Source of the DNA: Lachnospiraceae bacterium
GTDB taxonomy: Bacteria; Bacillota; Clostridia; Lachnospirales; Lachnospiraceae
Length of the DNA stretch: 64,000 bases
NCBI GenBank assembly: GCA_021770345.1
Contig: JAETRD010000012.1
Span: forward strand, 117,102 to 181,101
Direction: 5' to 3'
In this document: positions 1 to 8,490 of the stretch, one piece after another
Layout of the letters: every line of letters starts with the position of its first letter
How positions within the stretch are numbered: position 1 is the stretch's first letter
Translations under genes and position numbers: made by a program
The notes under the pieces: model-generated
Database searches by the model: none
What the model was told of the DNA's origin: nothing
The model's input: the letters and a program-made list of their open reading frames with translations, nothing else

Positions 1-188
1 CGCGAGAACATCCGGTACCAGCTATATATGATCAATCCCAGTCCGACCCAGTAAAAGATCCAAAGCGGCGGCAGCGCGCCCGCAAACATCGCTATCACAA
101 GACAGCCCACCGCAACACCGCTCAAAAGCTTTGACAGCTCATCCGCCCCGTATCTCCCCGTCATAAATTTCTGAAATCTGTCTCTCAT
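1..188 (-). CDS. Partial small membrane protein, N-terminal part
   Basis: The reading frame starts at 188 and runs off the left edge, giving 62 visible residues. It begins MRDRFQKFMTGRYGADELSK and is followed by two hydrophobic stretches (about residues 26-40 and 42-57), so it looks like a small integral membrane protein. A GGAGGG ribosome binding site lies 7 bases before the ATG and a good promoter lies just upstream, so it is probably transcribed separately from the pilus genes. Short proteins opening with RFxxFMxGRYGxDxL are, as I recall, common in Lachnospiraceae and have no assigned function. No function is assigned here. Confidence 0.7.
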   Translation of the reverse strand, partial: MRDRFQKFMTGRYGADELSKLLSGVAVGCLVIAMFAGALPPLWIFYWVGLGLIIYSWYRMFS

Positions 189-208
189 CACAATCCCTCC
201 ATGAACCC

Positions 209-237
209 ATGTTAAGCCCTGTAAAATAAGCTGTCAA
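209..237 (-). promoter_or_regulatory. Sigma-A-type promoter for the partial membrane-protein gene
   Basis: On the minus strand TTGACA (237-232) and TAACAT (214-209) are separated by 17 bases, followed by GGAGGG and the ATG at 188. This places a start site downstream of pilT and makes the left-edge gene an independent unit. Confidence 0.7.
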
Positions 238-305
238 CACATCTATTGTCTTTTAAGAAACATTTTAGATTTCATTTGGAATTCGATGCGCACACATATC
301 GTCCG

Positions 306-1352
306 TCACAGAAACTGCTCGAACTCTTTCCGGTTATTCGTGTACTTAAGGGCCGTCTCCCGCGTGATATACCCCAGCTGCATCAGCCGCTGCAGATCCA
401 TATTGAGCGTGTGCATGCTGCCTCCCGCCGTCTGCATAACGTTCGGCAGCTGATAGGTCTTACCCTCCCGCATCAGATTCAATGCCGCGTCAACGCCGAG
501 CAGAATCTCCGTCGCCGCCATCCGCGAGCACCCGTCCACACGCGGGACAAGGCACTGCGTCACGATGCCTTTTAACACGCCGGCAAGCTGGGCGCGCACC
601 TGATTTTCCCGCTCACCGGGGCAGGCGTCTATGATGCGGTCAACCGTCTGTGCGGCGCCCGTGGTGTGCAGTGTGGAGAGCACCAGATGCCCGGTCTCCG
701 CCGCGGTCAGCGCAGCCGAAATCGTCTCGAAATCACGCATTTCCCCGACCAGAATGATATCCGGGTCCTCCCGCAGCGCACTGCGCAGCGCCGAGGCGAA
801 ATCTGCGGTATCCCTGCCGACTTCCCGCTGATGGATCAGCGCCTGTTTTCCCTCGTAGACATACTCGATCGGGTCCTCGATCGTGACGATATGCGCGCTC
901 CTTGTCCGGTTGATATGCTCCACCATCGCCGCGAGCGTCGTCGATTTCCCGCTTCCGGTCGGCCCCGTCACAAGAATCAGACCGCGCGGCTCCTGCGCCA
1001 GCTCCGTGATCACACGCGGCAGCTGCAGTTCCTCCACAGTCGGAATATGGCCGTTCAGCAGACGTATCGTCGCCGCGAGCTTTCCCTGCTGCCGAAACAC
1101 ATTTACCCTCTGCCTGTGACCGTCCGAAGCCGTGACCGCAAAGTCAATGTCCGCGCCCCCGTCGAGTGCGGCCAGCTGCGCCTCGTCCAGCATCCCGCAC
1201 AGCAGCGCGCGCGTCTCCTCCGGGTCCGTCTGCACCTGTGCCTCCCGCAGCGACCCGTGGATGCGGTAGCGCATCGGCATTCCCTCCGTGATGTGAATGT
1301 CGGAGGCCTCCTTTGCCCTCGCATCCCGCATGATCTCATCCATTGTAATCAT
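306..1352 (-). CDS. pilT: Type IV pilus retraction ATPase PilT
   Basis: Hexameric ATPase that powers pilus retraction at the inner face of the membrane. The 348-residue product has the family's usual length and order: N-terminal PAS-like part, Walker A GPTGSGKST (130-138), Asp box TIEDPIEY (157-164), Walker B DIILVGEMRD (198-207) and His box STLHTTGA (226-233). All catalytic motifs are intact. I chose the ATG at 1352 because AGGAGG lies 8 bases upstream; the frame extends to 1394 without such a signal. It is the last gene of the pilus run, 51 bases after pilB. A second, diverged PilT is encoded at 20125-21201, so this is probably the principal retraction motor. Confidence 0.95.
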   Translation of the reverse strand: MITMDEIMRDARAKEASDIHITEGMPMRYRIHGSLREAQVQTDPEETRALLCGMLDEAQLAALDGGADIDFAVTASDGHRQRVNVFRQQGKLAATIRLLNGHIPTVEELQLPRVITELAQEPRGLILVTGPTGSGKSTTLAAMVEHINRTRSAHIVTIEDPIEYVYEGKQALIHQREVGRDTADFASALRSALREDPDIILVGEMRDFETISAALTAAETGHLVLSTLHTTGAAQTVDRIIDACPGERENQVRAQLAGVLKGIVTQCLVPRVDGCSRMAATEILLGVDAALNLMREGKTYQLPNVMQTAGGSMHTLNMDLQRLMQLGYITRETALKYTNNRKEFEQFL

Positions 1353-1403
1353 ACCGTTTTCCTCCTGTCCCAGACTTCTTACATTTCCGTGCAAAATGCT
1401 GCA

Positions 1404-3083
1404 TTACTCGTATGTAATCTTCAGCAATTCCTCCGTTGTCGTGATCCCGTCTAACACCATCCGGGCTCCGCTCTCCCGAAGCGTCCGCATATTCTGATGT
1501 TTTTTGCCATACGCGACAAGTTCCTCCGTCGTCGCGTGACCCGCGATCATCCGGCGCACCTCGGCGTCCACGGCCAGTACCTCATGGACGGCGATTCTTC
1601 CGCGGTAACCGGTGTGATTGCACTGCGGGCACCCCAGCCCGCGCTTTACCGTGCGTACCTCCGCTCCCAAAAGCCTTCGCTCTTCCTCGGTCGTCTCAAC
1701 CTCCTTCGCACAATTCGGACAAATTTTTCGCATCAGCCGCTGTGCCACGACGCCCACGAGGGAATTGGCAATCAGATAATTTTCAACGCCCATATCCTCG
1801 AGCCGTACCACACTTGACGCAGCGTCGTTCGTGTGCAGTGTGGAGAGCACCATATGCCCTGTGATCGCGGCGCGGACCGAGATCCCCGCCGTCTCCCCGT
1901 CTCTGGTCTCCCCGACCATAATGATATCCGGATCCTGGCGGAGCAGCGCCCGAAGCCCCACCTCAAACGTCAGTCCCGCCACATTGTTGACCTGGGTCTG
2001 GTTGATTCCCGGCACGTTTTTTTCGACCGGGTCTTCGACCGTCGAAATATTGACCATCCGCCTGGACAGATACTCAAGTATCATGTACAGTGTCGTCGAT
2101 TTCCCGCTTCCGGTCGGTCCCGTGATGTAAATGATTCCGTTCGGCACATTGAGCATCGGCGCAAACCGCCGGTATGTCGCATCGTCCATTCCGAACTGTC
2201 CGGAATAGTCGAGCTCCCCGGATGAAGAGAGCACGCGCAGCACCGCTTTTTCTCCGAATACCGTCGGCAGCACCGAAACACGGATATTGATATAATTGTC
2301 CTCGATGCGCACGCGGAAATGGCCGTCCTGCGGGAGGCGTTTCTCCGCGATATCGAGATTTGCCATAATCTTAATGCGGGCAATCAGCGGCTGGTGCACG
2401 CTCCTCTGGAGTGTCACATACTCCATAATCACACCGTCAATGCGCATCCTCACCTTTGTGTCGGAGTCGAACGGCTCGATATGGATATCGCTGGCATTCC
2501 GCCTTATCGCGCGCTCCACCAGCGTATTGAGCAGATGAATGATCGGGGCCTCGTCGTCCCCCTCCGCATCCAGCTGGTCCAAATTCATGCTCTCGAGCTC
2601 TTCCTCCGCAAAGCCGGCGTTCGCCTGCGTCGCCGCCATCCGGGCGCTTGCCTCCGTAAAATAGTAGGAAATTGCCTGCCGCAGCGCCGCCTCCTCGCCA
2701 AGCTGAATCTGCAGGTAGCAGCCGGTCTGCTGCCGCACCTCCTCCAGCGCAAAATAATTCAGCGGGTCGTTGGTGACAAGGAGCATCGTCCCGTTTTGTA
2801 TGCTCACCGGCAGAAACAGATTTTTTTCCGCCAGTTCCTTATCCACTTTGCTCACCGCCTCAATCTCGATCTGCAGCTGCGCCACATCCACGATTTCCAG
2901 CCCCAGGCGGTTCGCCAGAGCCTCCAGCACCTGATTTTCCTCGACAAACCCAAGCTCCATCAGAATCTGTCCCACCCGCTTGTCGCGGTGTTCCTTCTGA
3001 TAATCAAGCGCCTTTGCCATCTGGGCCGCAGTCACATACCCCATCTCTGTCAGCACGTCGCCGATTCTAAGATTCCCTGCCAA
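1404..3083 (-). CDS. pilB: Type IV pilus assembly ATPase PilB with MshEN domain
   Basis: Extension ATPase that drives pilin polymerisation. The first ~140 residues show two tandem MshEN-like blocks (RIGDVLTEMGYVT at 6-18 and RVGQILMELGFVE at 36-48), a module known in other PilB/MshE proteins to bind cyclic di-GMP. The ATPase part carries Walker A GPTGSGKST (322-330), Walker B PDIIMVGETRD, His box STLHTND and a zinc-binding set C455, C458, C485, C488 as in GspE/PilB. The start codon is TTG at 3083, with AAGGAG about 10 bases upstream and no in-frame ATG nearby. It follows the PilO-like gene by 18 bases. A c-di-GMP enzyme is encoded at 29951-32602; that regulatory link is inference. Confidence 0.95.
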   Translation of the reverse strand: MAGNLRIGDVLTEMGYVTAAQMAKALDYQKEHRDKRVGQILMELGFVEENQVLEALANRLGLEIVDVAQLQIEIEAVSKVDKELAEKNLFLPVSIQNGTMLLVTNDPLNYFALEEVRQQTGCYLQIQLGEEAALRQAISYYFTEASARMAATQANAGFAEEELESMNLDQLDAEGDDEAPIIHLLNTLVERAIRRNASDIHIEPFDSDTKVRMRIDGVIMEYVTLQRSVHQPLIARIKIMANLDIAEKRLPQDGHFRVRIEDNYINIRVSVLPTVFGEKAVLRVLSSSGELDYSGQFGMDDATYRRFAPMLNVPNGIIYITGPTGSGKSTTLYMILEYLSRRMVNISTVEDPVEKNVPGINQTQVNNVAGLTFEVGLRALLRQDPDIIMVGETRDGETAGISVRAAITGHMVLSTLHTNDAASSVVRLEDMGVENYLIANSLVGVVAQRLMRKICPNCAKEVETTEEERRLLGAEVRTVKRGLGCPQCNHTGYRGRIAVHEVLAVDAEVRRMIAGHATTEELVAYGKKHQNMRTLRESGARMVLDGITTTEELLKITYE

Positions 3084-3101
3084 TCCCTCTTCTCTCCTTC
3101 C

Positions 3102-3872
3102 TCACTTCTGCTCAAGTTCACTGCACATATAGACCGTCAGCACACATTTTAAATTTGTCTGTCCCACCGCTTCTAAATTCTCGCCGGCATAGGTTTCTTC
3201 TTCCAGCTGTGCGGTTTTTATCTGAATCGACGGACAGTTATTCCAGATATCATCCAGGAATGCCATGACGTCGGCCTCGTCCCCGCGCAGGGAAACAGCG
3301 ACCTCCACCTGGCGGACATACCCCGTGATCTCCTCCGCCGTCTCGTCCGTCTCCACGGCTTCCGTTCCCGCTGCGGCCGCCTCCGCGAGCGCTTCCGCCT
3401 CTGCGGCGGCGGCTTCCTCCGGATTTATCTCTCCCTCATCCGAAGGCTCTGCTTCCTCCTCGACTCTCGCAGCCTCCGCGTCCCACACGCCGCCCTCGGA
3501 ATACAGATACGGATCCGGAATGCGGCTCTCCCCCTCGCCGATGGCAAGGGAGAGCGGAAACAGCCGATGGCGCAGGATCATTCCCGTCACCAGCTCGTCT
3601 AACTCATGGTTTTCGAGTGTCTTATAGTAGGGCGCTTCCAGCGCGCGAAGCTCCCCGTCATATTTCTCCAAGCGCTTCTCCAGCTCCGGAATCCCGTCTA
3701 TCCGGCTCTGCATGGATTTTGCGGCGGCCTCCGCACGCACAAGTGCATCTTCCGCCTCCCGCATCTTTTCCGCCTCGGGCAGAATCAGAAAGCGAACTGC
3801 AAGCACCAGCATCAGTGCGGTAACGGAAATCCTTATCAGCAGGATATCCCTCGGTGTCATCTCTAATTTCAT
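3102..3872 (-). CDS. PilO-like type IV pilus alignment protein
   Basis: Bitopic membrane protein of 256 residues: short cytoplasmic N-terminus, one membrane helix (about residues 10-31, ending ILP), a coiled-coil stretch (about 33-80), an acidic Ala/Glu-rich linker (about 133-175) and a C-terminal ferredoxin-like part. This is the plan of PilO, which pairs with PilN to link PilM and the motor to the pilus base. The identification rests on this architecture and on position between pilMN and pilB, since PilO sequences are poorly conserved. Its ATG overlaps the pilMN stop by four bases (3869-3872), implying translational coupling. The Ala/Glu linker is unusually long and low in complexity. Confidence 0.75.
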   Translation of the reverse strand: MKLEMTPRDILLIRISVTALMLVLAVRFLILPEAEKMREAEDALVRAEAAAKSMQSRIDGIPELEKRLEKYDGELRALEAPYYKTLENHELDELVTGMILRHRLFPLSLAIGEGESRIPDPYLYSEGGVWDAEAARVEEEAEPSDEGEINPEEAAAAEAEALAEAAAAGTEAVETDETAEEITGYVRQVEVAVSLRGDEADVMAFLDDIWNNCPSIQIKTAQLEEETYAGENLEAVGQTNLKCVLTVYMCSELEQK

Positions 3873-5299
3873 TCTGCCTCACCTCCCACGGAAACGCCCT
3901 CCACCGTACACGAAAGCGTCAGCCGGTAATAACTGTCATCATACACATACCCCGTGTAGTCCACGGAGTGAAACAATCCCGTATTCTGCAGCTTTTGTAC
4001 ATAGTCGGGAATGTTGATTACCTCCTCGCTGGTGGCCTCGAAATTCAGGATTCCTTTCTCCCTGTCGTAAGACTGAAGCGTGACTGCAATATCCCTTCCG
4101 CCCGCCAGCTCGATTTTATCCGTCACCTCCGTGTCCACCGTCGGATATGTCGCAAGATTTTGCTCCGTATACCGCAGTGAAGATACCGCGTTTGCCATGC
4201 GTTCTTCCGCGTCTTCCAGCGCGCGCACCTTCTGATAGCCGCTCTGCACTTCCTCCGACTGCATCCACTCCCGGATGTCCTCTGTCCGGTTCTCCCGATA
4301 GACCCGGATTCCGAAAAGAACTCCCGTGACCGCAAGACCGACCGCAAAAACCGCGGCGGGGAACAGCATCTGTCTGCCGAATTGACGCGCAAAGACAACG
4401 GTATCCGTCTCTTTTTCCACCGGTTTTAAATTCATGTCACGCTGGCCGCGCACCCCGGTCATCATGGCTCCCACACAGGCCATCCAGTCGGATGCATGCG
4501 CTCCGTCCGGAAGCGTGATGCCGCGCTCCGGCTCGAGGCGGTGCGCCGCGAGATTCATCCCGGAAATCCCCTCGAGACTGACCTCAAAATCCGCATCGGA
4601 GCAGCCCGCATAATAGACGTCGGTAATCGGCGCGCCGCTCTTGCTGGCCATTTGGAACTGTAAAATTCCAGAGATATTGCGGATAATCTCCGTTCCGAAA
4701 TCCAGCGTCCCGCGCTCACTGAACAGACGGCTTTTGGTCGAATAGCGGTACTGCCCCTCCTGTGTCAGCACACTGGTCATTCCGCCCTCCTCAAAGAACA
4801 GAAAGATTGCCGTCTTTTCCCTGTAAGCTCCCAGATTCGTGAGCACGCGAAGATAGCCCTCCATCGGGACCGACACCCCGGCCACCCCGATTCCAAGACC
4901 GCCCAGCATATCCGAAAACTGCTTTAACACCGTCTCCTCGACACTGCCGCAACACAGGGACATCCCCGTCTTTTCCGCCTCCACCACGGCGTAATCCATG
5001 ATCTCACTTCGAAACGTCTCCTCCATCTCCCGCCTGGCCATTGTATCAAGCTGCTTTCCCTTGGCAAACGGAATCTGTATCATTTTCGTCGAGCACATCG
5101 TCGACGGCAGGATCAGCCGCACCTGGCTCAGATCCATTTTGCCCCGCAGGCCGGCAAGCGCCTCCTTCCACCGGGAAAAAGAATCGCCATAGCCCGTGAG
5201 CAAAATCCGCTCCGCCTGCCGTATGTGCGGCATCCTTCCCTCCTGTCCGGCCGCCGCCAATATCGCCTCTTCCTCAAACACAAGCACTGTCCGGCTCAT
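3869..5299 (-). CDS. PilM-PilN fusion, type IV pilus assembly platform protein
   Basis: The 476-residue product joins two proteins that are usually separate. Residues 1 to about 285 read as a diverged PilM-like, actin-fold cytoplasmic domain. MNLKP (289-293) matches the start of PilN proteins (usually INLLP), followed by a membrane helix (about 310-332), a coiled coil and a periplasm-type C-terminal domain. PilM binds the PilN cytoplasmic tail in other bacteria, so fusion would fix that contact. AGGAGG stands before the ATG at 5299. The gene sits between pilC and the PilO-like gene with which it overlaps by ATGA. The PilM half is divergent, and its nucleotide-binding motifs are not obvious by eye. 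Confidence 0.8.
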   Translation of the reverse strand: MSRTVLVFEEEAILAAAGQEGRMPHIRQAERILLTGYGDSFSRWKEALAGLRGKMDLSQVRLILPSTMCSTKMIQIPFAKGKQLDTMARREMEETFRSEIMDYAVVEAEKTGMSLCCGSVEETVLKQFSDMLGGLGIGVAGVSVPMEGYLRVLTNLGAYREKTAIFLFFEEGGMTSVLTQEGQYRYSTKSRLFSERGTLDFGTEIIRNISGILQFQMASKSGAPITDVYYAGCSDADFEVSLEGISGMNLAAHRLEPERGITLPDGAHASDWMACVGAMMTGVRGQRDMNLKPVEKETDTVVFARQFGRQMLFPAAVFAVGLAVTGVLFGIRVYRENRTEDIREWMQSEEVQSGYQKVRALEDAEERMANAVSSLRYTEQNLATYPTVDTEVTDKIELAGGRDIAVTLQSYDREKGILNFEATSEEVINIPDYVQKLQNTGLFHSVDYTGYVYDDSYYRLTLSCTVEGVSVGGEAE

Positions 5300-5312
5300 T
5301 CCTCTCCTCCTC

Positions 5313-6506
5313 TTACATTCCCTCGATCGCCCCGTAGGACTGATAAATCGGCAGCATCACCGCCGCCACGACAAACCCTATCATCAATGCCATTATGATA
5401 ATCATAAGAGGCTCAAGCAGCGTCACAAGACGTTTGGTCGCCTGGTTGGCCTCCTCTTCCATCGTATCCGCGATCGCGCCGAGCATATAGTCAAGCCGGC
5501 CGCTCTCCTCCCCGATTAAAATCGTGCTCGACAGCTTTTTCATAAGGCCGTCCACCTCTTTTAACGCCGAAGACAGCGGCACACCGCTGCGCACCCTGAC
5601 CGTCACCTCGTCAAACTGCTCCTCGACATAAGCGTTGCCGATCGTATCCCCCGCTGTCCGGATTGCCGACGCGATAGGCATACCGCTCGAATACAGGCTG
5701 CTTAAGGTGCGCGAAAACCGGGCCGTGTAAATGATCTTGTTGAGTTTACCCGCCACCGGCATATGCAGCTTACAGTAATCAACCGCTCTGCGCACCGCGC
5801 GGATGCGCAGACAGGCCCGAAGCACCACAAATACCACGAACACAAACAAAATCACCATGTACCACCATCTCGTCAGAAATCCCGACACCGCCAGCAAAAT
5901 CTCCGTGATAAGCGGCAGGGTTTCCATCTCCTCAAATAATTCCTCAAACTCCGGCATCACAAAGGATACGATAATCGCAACGACCGCTATCATCAGCACG
6001 ACCAAAATCGCCGGATAAGTCATCGCCGATCGCACCTGCTGGCTCAGCCGATACTCTCTGTCGTAGTGATGAGCCAGGCGCCCCATCACCACATCGATAT
6101 TTCCGTTTCCTTCTCCCGAACGTATCATGCCGAGCATTAAATCCGGAAAACAATTTCTCTCCTCCATCGCCTCGGACAGGCTGACGCCCTTTTTTACCTC
6201 CGCCATGACCGCCTCATAAATCTCTTTTGCGTAGGCGGGCTGCCCTTCCTCCCCCGCCACGATATCGAGCGCCCGCACCAGTGTCACGCCGGACGCCATC
6301 AGATTTGACAGCTCTCTGCAGAACTCCGACAGCTCTTTTGCGGAAAGCCTGTGCGCTTTGCCCGCCTCGTTCAAATCTTTTGCCGTCACCAGATAAAGCC
6401 CGGATTCGCGCAGGTTCTGCGCCAGCTGTTTTTCGTTCGATGCCTCCGCAGTCCCCCGGCTGGTCTTGCCTTCCATATTTTTTGCCACATATCGAAACCG
6501 TGCCAT
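5313..6506 (-). CDS. pilC: Type IV pilus inner-membrane platform protein PilC
   Basis: Polytopic platform protein of the GspF/PilC family that couples the PilB and PilT motors to the growing pilus. The 397 residues contain two homologous GspF domains, each with the pattern of cytoplasmic helices then membrane helices: residues about 65-190 with helices near 165-190, and about 265-397 with helices near 215-240 and 365-390. The N-terminus MARFRYVAKNMEGKTSRGT is typical. AAAGGAG precedes the ATG. It lies 13 bases before pilMN and 21 bases after pilD. Confidence 0.93.
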   Translation of the reverse strand: MARFRYVAKNMEGKTSRGTAEASNEKQLAQNLRESGLYLVTAKDLNEAGKAHRLSAKELSEFCRELSNLMASGVTLVRALDIVAGEEGQPAYAKEIYEAVMAEVKKGVSLSEAMEERNCFPDLMLGMIRSGEGNGNIDVVMGRLAHHYDREYRLSQQVRSAMTYPAILVVLMIAVVAIIVSFVMPEFEELFEEMETLPLITEILLAVSGFLTRWWYMVILFVFVVFVVLRACLRIRAVRRAVDYCKLHMPVAGKLNKIIYTARFSRTLSSLYSSGMPIASAIRTAGDTIGNAYVEEQFDEVTVRVRSGVPLSSALKEVDGLMKKLSSTILIGEESGRLDYMLGAIADTMEEEANQATKRLVTLLEPLMIIIMALMIGFVVAAVMLPIYQSYGAIEGM

Positions 6507-6527
6507 TCCGCCATACTCCTTTCAAAC

Positions 6528-7310
6528 TTACAACAATCCGATGTACCAGTCTGCAATCCGCTCGCCGGCAAACACGGCGGCCGTATACCCCGCCGCCAGA
6601 AACGGCCCGAAGGCAAACCGGTCCTTTCTCCCCAGCTTTTTTCCCGCCAGCATCCAAATCGCATAGCCGCCGCCGAGCAGAAACGCGAAAAAGGTTCCCA
6701 CAACGACGGCCTTTGCCCCGAGAAACCAGCCGGATACCGCGGCGAGCTTGATATCTCCGCCGCCGAACGCCCCCGGTATCAGAAGCGTCAAAAGGAGCAT
6801 CGGAACCGAAATCACAACTGCCCCGATTCCCCGCTCCAAAAGCCCGGTCTCGGGGAACAGCCAGACCGCGCATACGCCCAGTGCCAGGATCATCCACTGA
6901 AAGCAATCGCAGATGATCTGTGTGTCCCGGTCAATTCCCGCGGCTGCCGCAAGCACTGCAAGATATGCAAACACAGTCAGCCCCTGTACGGAAATCAGAC
7001 TGGCCGTACCGTATGTAAACGCTGCGGCACAGCAGCAAAATGCCGCACCGCCTGCACATTCTATCCAAAAATAACGCGCCGCTATCCGCTCGCCGCACGC
7101 GCTGCAGCGACCGCGCAACAGCAGATAACTGATGCAGGGAATCAGTTCCCCCGCCGACAATACATGACCGCAGCTCCTGCAATGGCTGCGCCCTCTCACA
7201 AGACTCTCCCCCTCCGGGAGACGATAAATCACCACATTGATAAAACTGAATATGCTCGCGCCGGTCAGAAACCGGAGCGTCCAAAGAAGCCCTTCCAAAA
7301 AAACAATCAT
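6528..7310 (-). CDS. pilD: Prepilin peptidase PilD (type 4 prepilin-like leader peptidase)
   Basis: Membrane aspartyl protease that cleaves prepilin leaders after Gly and usually methylates the new N-terminus. The 260-residue product has the N-terminal SFINVVIYRLP motif, a CxxC...CxxC zinc pair (CRSCG and CSACG), aspartates in AAGIDRDTQ and the GAFGGGDIKL motif that carries the second catalytic Asp, and about eight membrane helices. I chose the ATG at 7310 because GAGGG stands just upstream and the protein then begins at the usual distance from SFINVVIYRLP; the frame stays open to 7400. This enzyme would process all six prepilin-like proteins encoded upstream. Confidence 0.92.
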   Translation of the reverse strand: MIVFLEGLLWTLRFLTGASIFSFINVVIYRLPEGESLVRGRSHCRSCGHVLSAGELIPCISYLLLRGRCSACGERIAARYFWIECAGGAAFCCCAAAFTYGTASLISVQGLTVFAYLAVLAAAAGIDRDTQIICDCFQWMILALGVCAVWLFPETGLLERGIGAVVISVPMLLLTLLIPGAFGGGDIKLAAVSGWFLGAKAVVVGTFFAFLLGGGYAIWMLAGKKLGRKDRFAFGPFLAAGYTAAVFAGERIADWYIGLL

Positions 7311-7413
7311 CGTTCCCTCTGTGTGCATGCCTTTGGCGCAAAGCCATCCGGCCTTGCGCATCTTAGCGTGCACTTCTCTGCAATCATCGTTTTCCCGCAT
7401 CCCGCCTCCATGT

Positions 7414-7446
7414 CCGCAGAGCAGACCGCACCGTTCTGCTCTGCGG
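7414..7446. other. Perfect 12-bp inverted repeat between pilin and pilD genes
   Basis: Arms 7414-7425 and 7435-7446 (CCGCAGAGCAGA and its complement) are separated by a 9-base loop. On the minus strand it falls between the last pilin stop and the pilD start. No T-run follows, so it is not a simple terminator; it may be an RNA stability or processing element that separates abundant pilin message from the assembly genes. That role is inferred. Confidence 0.6.
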
Positions 7447-7494
7447 GGATGGAAACATGACGGGATTTTGAATTTATTTATTTCCGCTATACGA

Positions 7495-7941
7495 TTACGG
7501 AGTTACCGTAACCGTATACTCCGTTCCGTTATAGGTACAGGTTTTTCCGCCTGATGCATATACTACTTTTGTCACCTTACCTTCACCATTAAATACAATG
7601 TCAGTTATGTTTGTTGCCTTCGGAACCTCTGAAAGTTTTCTGACATCATATCCATATATTTTTGCATCATCCCTCGATCCAGGCTCGTTCTCATCTGCAG
7701 CCACTGCAAAATTAATCGAACTTACCCCTGCCGCATACTTTTCATCCGCCAGCGTCTGCGCCGCCATCACGACCTGGCGCGTCTCCGCAACAACCTGTTT
7801 CTCTTTCGCCTTATCGATGTAGCCGGTCAGCGCCGGAATCAGCAGCGCCGCTAAAATTGCCAGAATCACCAGCACTACAATCAATTCTACAAGTGTAAAT
7901 CCTTTCTCGTCATTTCTCATATGTCTTAATTTTTTTAACAT
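7495..7941 (-). CDS. Type IV pilin (paralogue 2)
   Basis: Structural or major pilin of 148 residues. A 14-residue leader ends in Gly, followed by F15TLVE19, so the processing site is G14/F15 and the mature protein has the conserved Glu5. The hydrophobic helix (LIVVLVILAILAALLIPAL) and the following GYIDKAKEKQ are typical of Gram-positive pilins. The C-terminal domain is small and has two cysteines near the end (none needed in the leader). AGAGGAG precedes the ATG at 7941. It is 20 bases after a close paralogue, with which it shares almost the whole first ~60 residues; the C-terminal parts differ. Confidence 0.9.
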   Translation of the reverse strand: MLKKLRHMRNDEKGFTLVELIVVLVILAILAALLIPALTGYIDKAKEKQVVAETRQVVMAAQTLADEKYAAGVSSINFAVAADENEPGSRDDAKIYGYDVRKLSEVPKATNITDIVFNGEGKVTKVVYASGGKTCTYNGTEYTVTVTP

Positions 7942-7961
7942 TGTCTCTCCTCTCTTTTTCC

Positions 7962-8390
7962 CTACGGAAGGATATTATACATCTCGTCATTGTTCAGGTC
8001 TGCGTCAGCCGTATCCGGCTCCGCCACATACCTGCACATCCTGCCGCCGTTCTTGTAGGTCAGATCCGAAACCTTCCCGTCTACAAATACCAGCTTTGCA
8101 TCCTCGATTGACCCGCCAACCTCCGCCAGCTTCAAAATGTCCGGATACCTTGCCGCTTCAAGCTCTGTAATATACGATTTCGCATACTCCTCGTCAAAAA
8201 TCGTCTGCGCGGCCTGTACAACCTGACGTGTCTCCGCAATGATCTGTTTCTCTCTGGCCTTGTCAATATAACCGGTCAGTGCCGGAATCAACAACGCCGC
8301 CAGAATTGCCAAAATGACCAGAACGACAATCAGCTCTACCAGTGTAAAACCTTCCTCACTGCTTTTTGCTTTGTTTAACTTGCTTAACAT
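7962..8390 (-). CDS. Type IV pilin (paralogue 1)
   Basis: Pilin of 142 residues with leader MLSKLNKAKSSEEG, cleavage G14/F15 and Glu5 (E19). The N-terminal helix is nearly identical to that of the pilin encoded next (7495-7941) and the two globular domains differ, as expected after a tandem duplication. Either one could be the main subunit. It stands 100 bases after the minor-pilin gene. A small stem-loop (ATGCAG/CTGCAT near 8431-8448) lies in that gap and might mark a separate transcript, but no clear promoter was identified. Confidence 0.9.
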   Translation of the reverse strand: MLSKLNKAKSSEEGFTLVELIVVLVILAILAALLIPALTGYIDKAREKQIIAETRQVVQAAQTIFDEEYAKSYITELEAARYPDILKLAEVGGSIEDAKLVFVDGKVSDLTYKNGGRMCRYVAEPDTADADLNNDEMYNILP

Positions 8391-8490
8391 TGCTTATTCC
8401 TCTTCTTTTGTTCCTAAATCTATCTATAAATGCAGGGTGCGCTGCATCTATATTCCTTTCGGTATTTTTATCCCGCAAATCCGTCCGCGC

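Noticed and set aside
2319-3152. 277-residue plus-strand frame over pilB
   Set aside because: Antisense shadow; the composition is biased to His/Arg/Leu and pilB motifs on the other strand are complete.
6351-7460. 369-residue plus-strand frame over pilC and pilD
   Set aside because: Antisense shadow spanning two confirmed genes, with no start signals.
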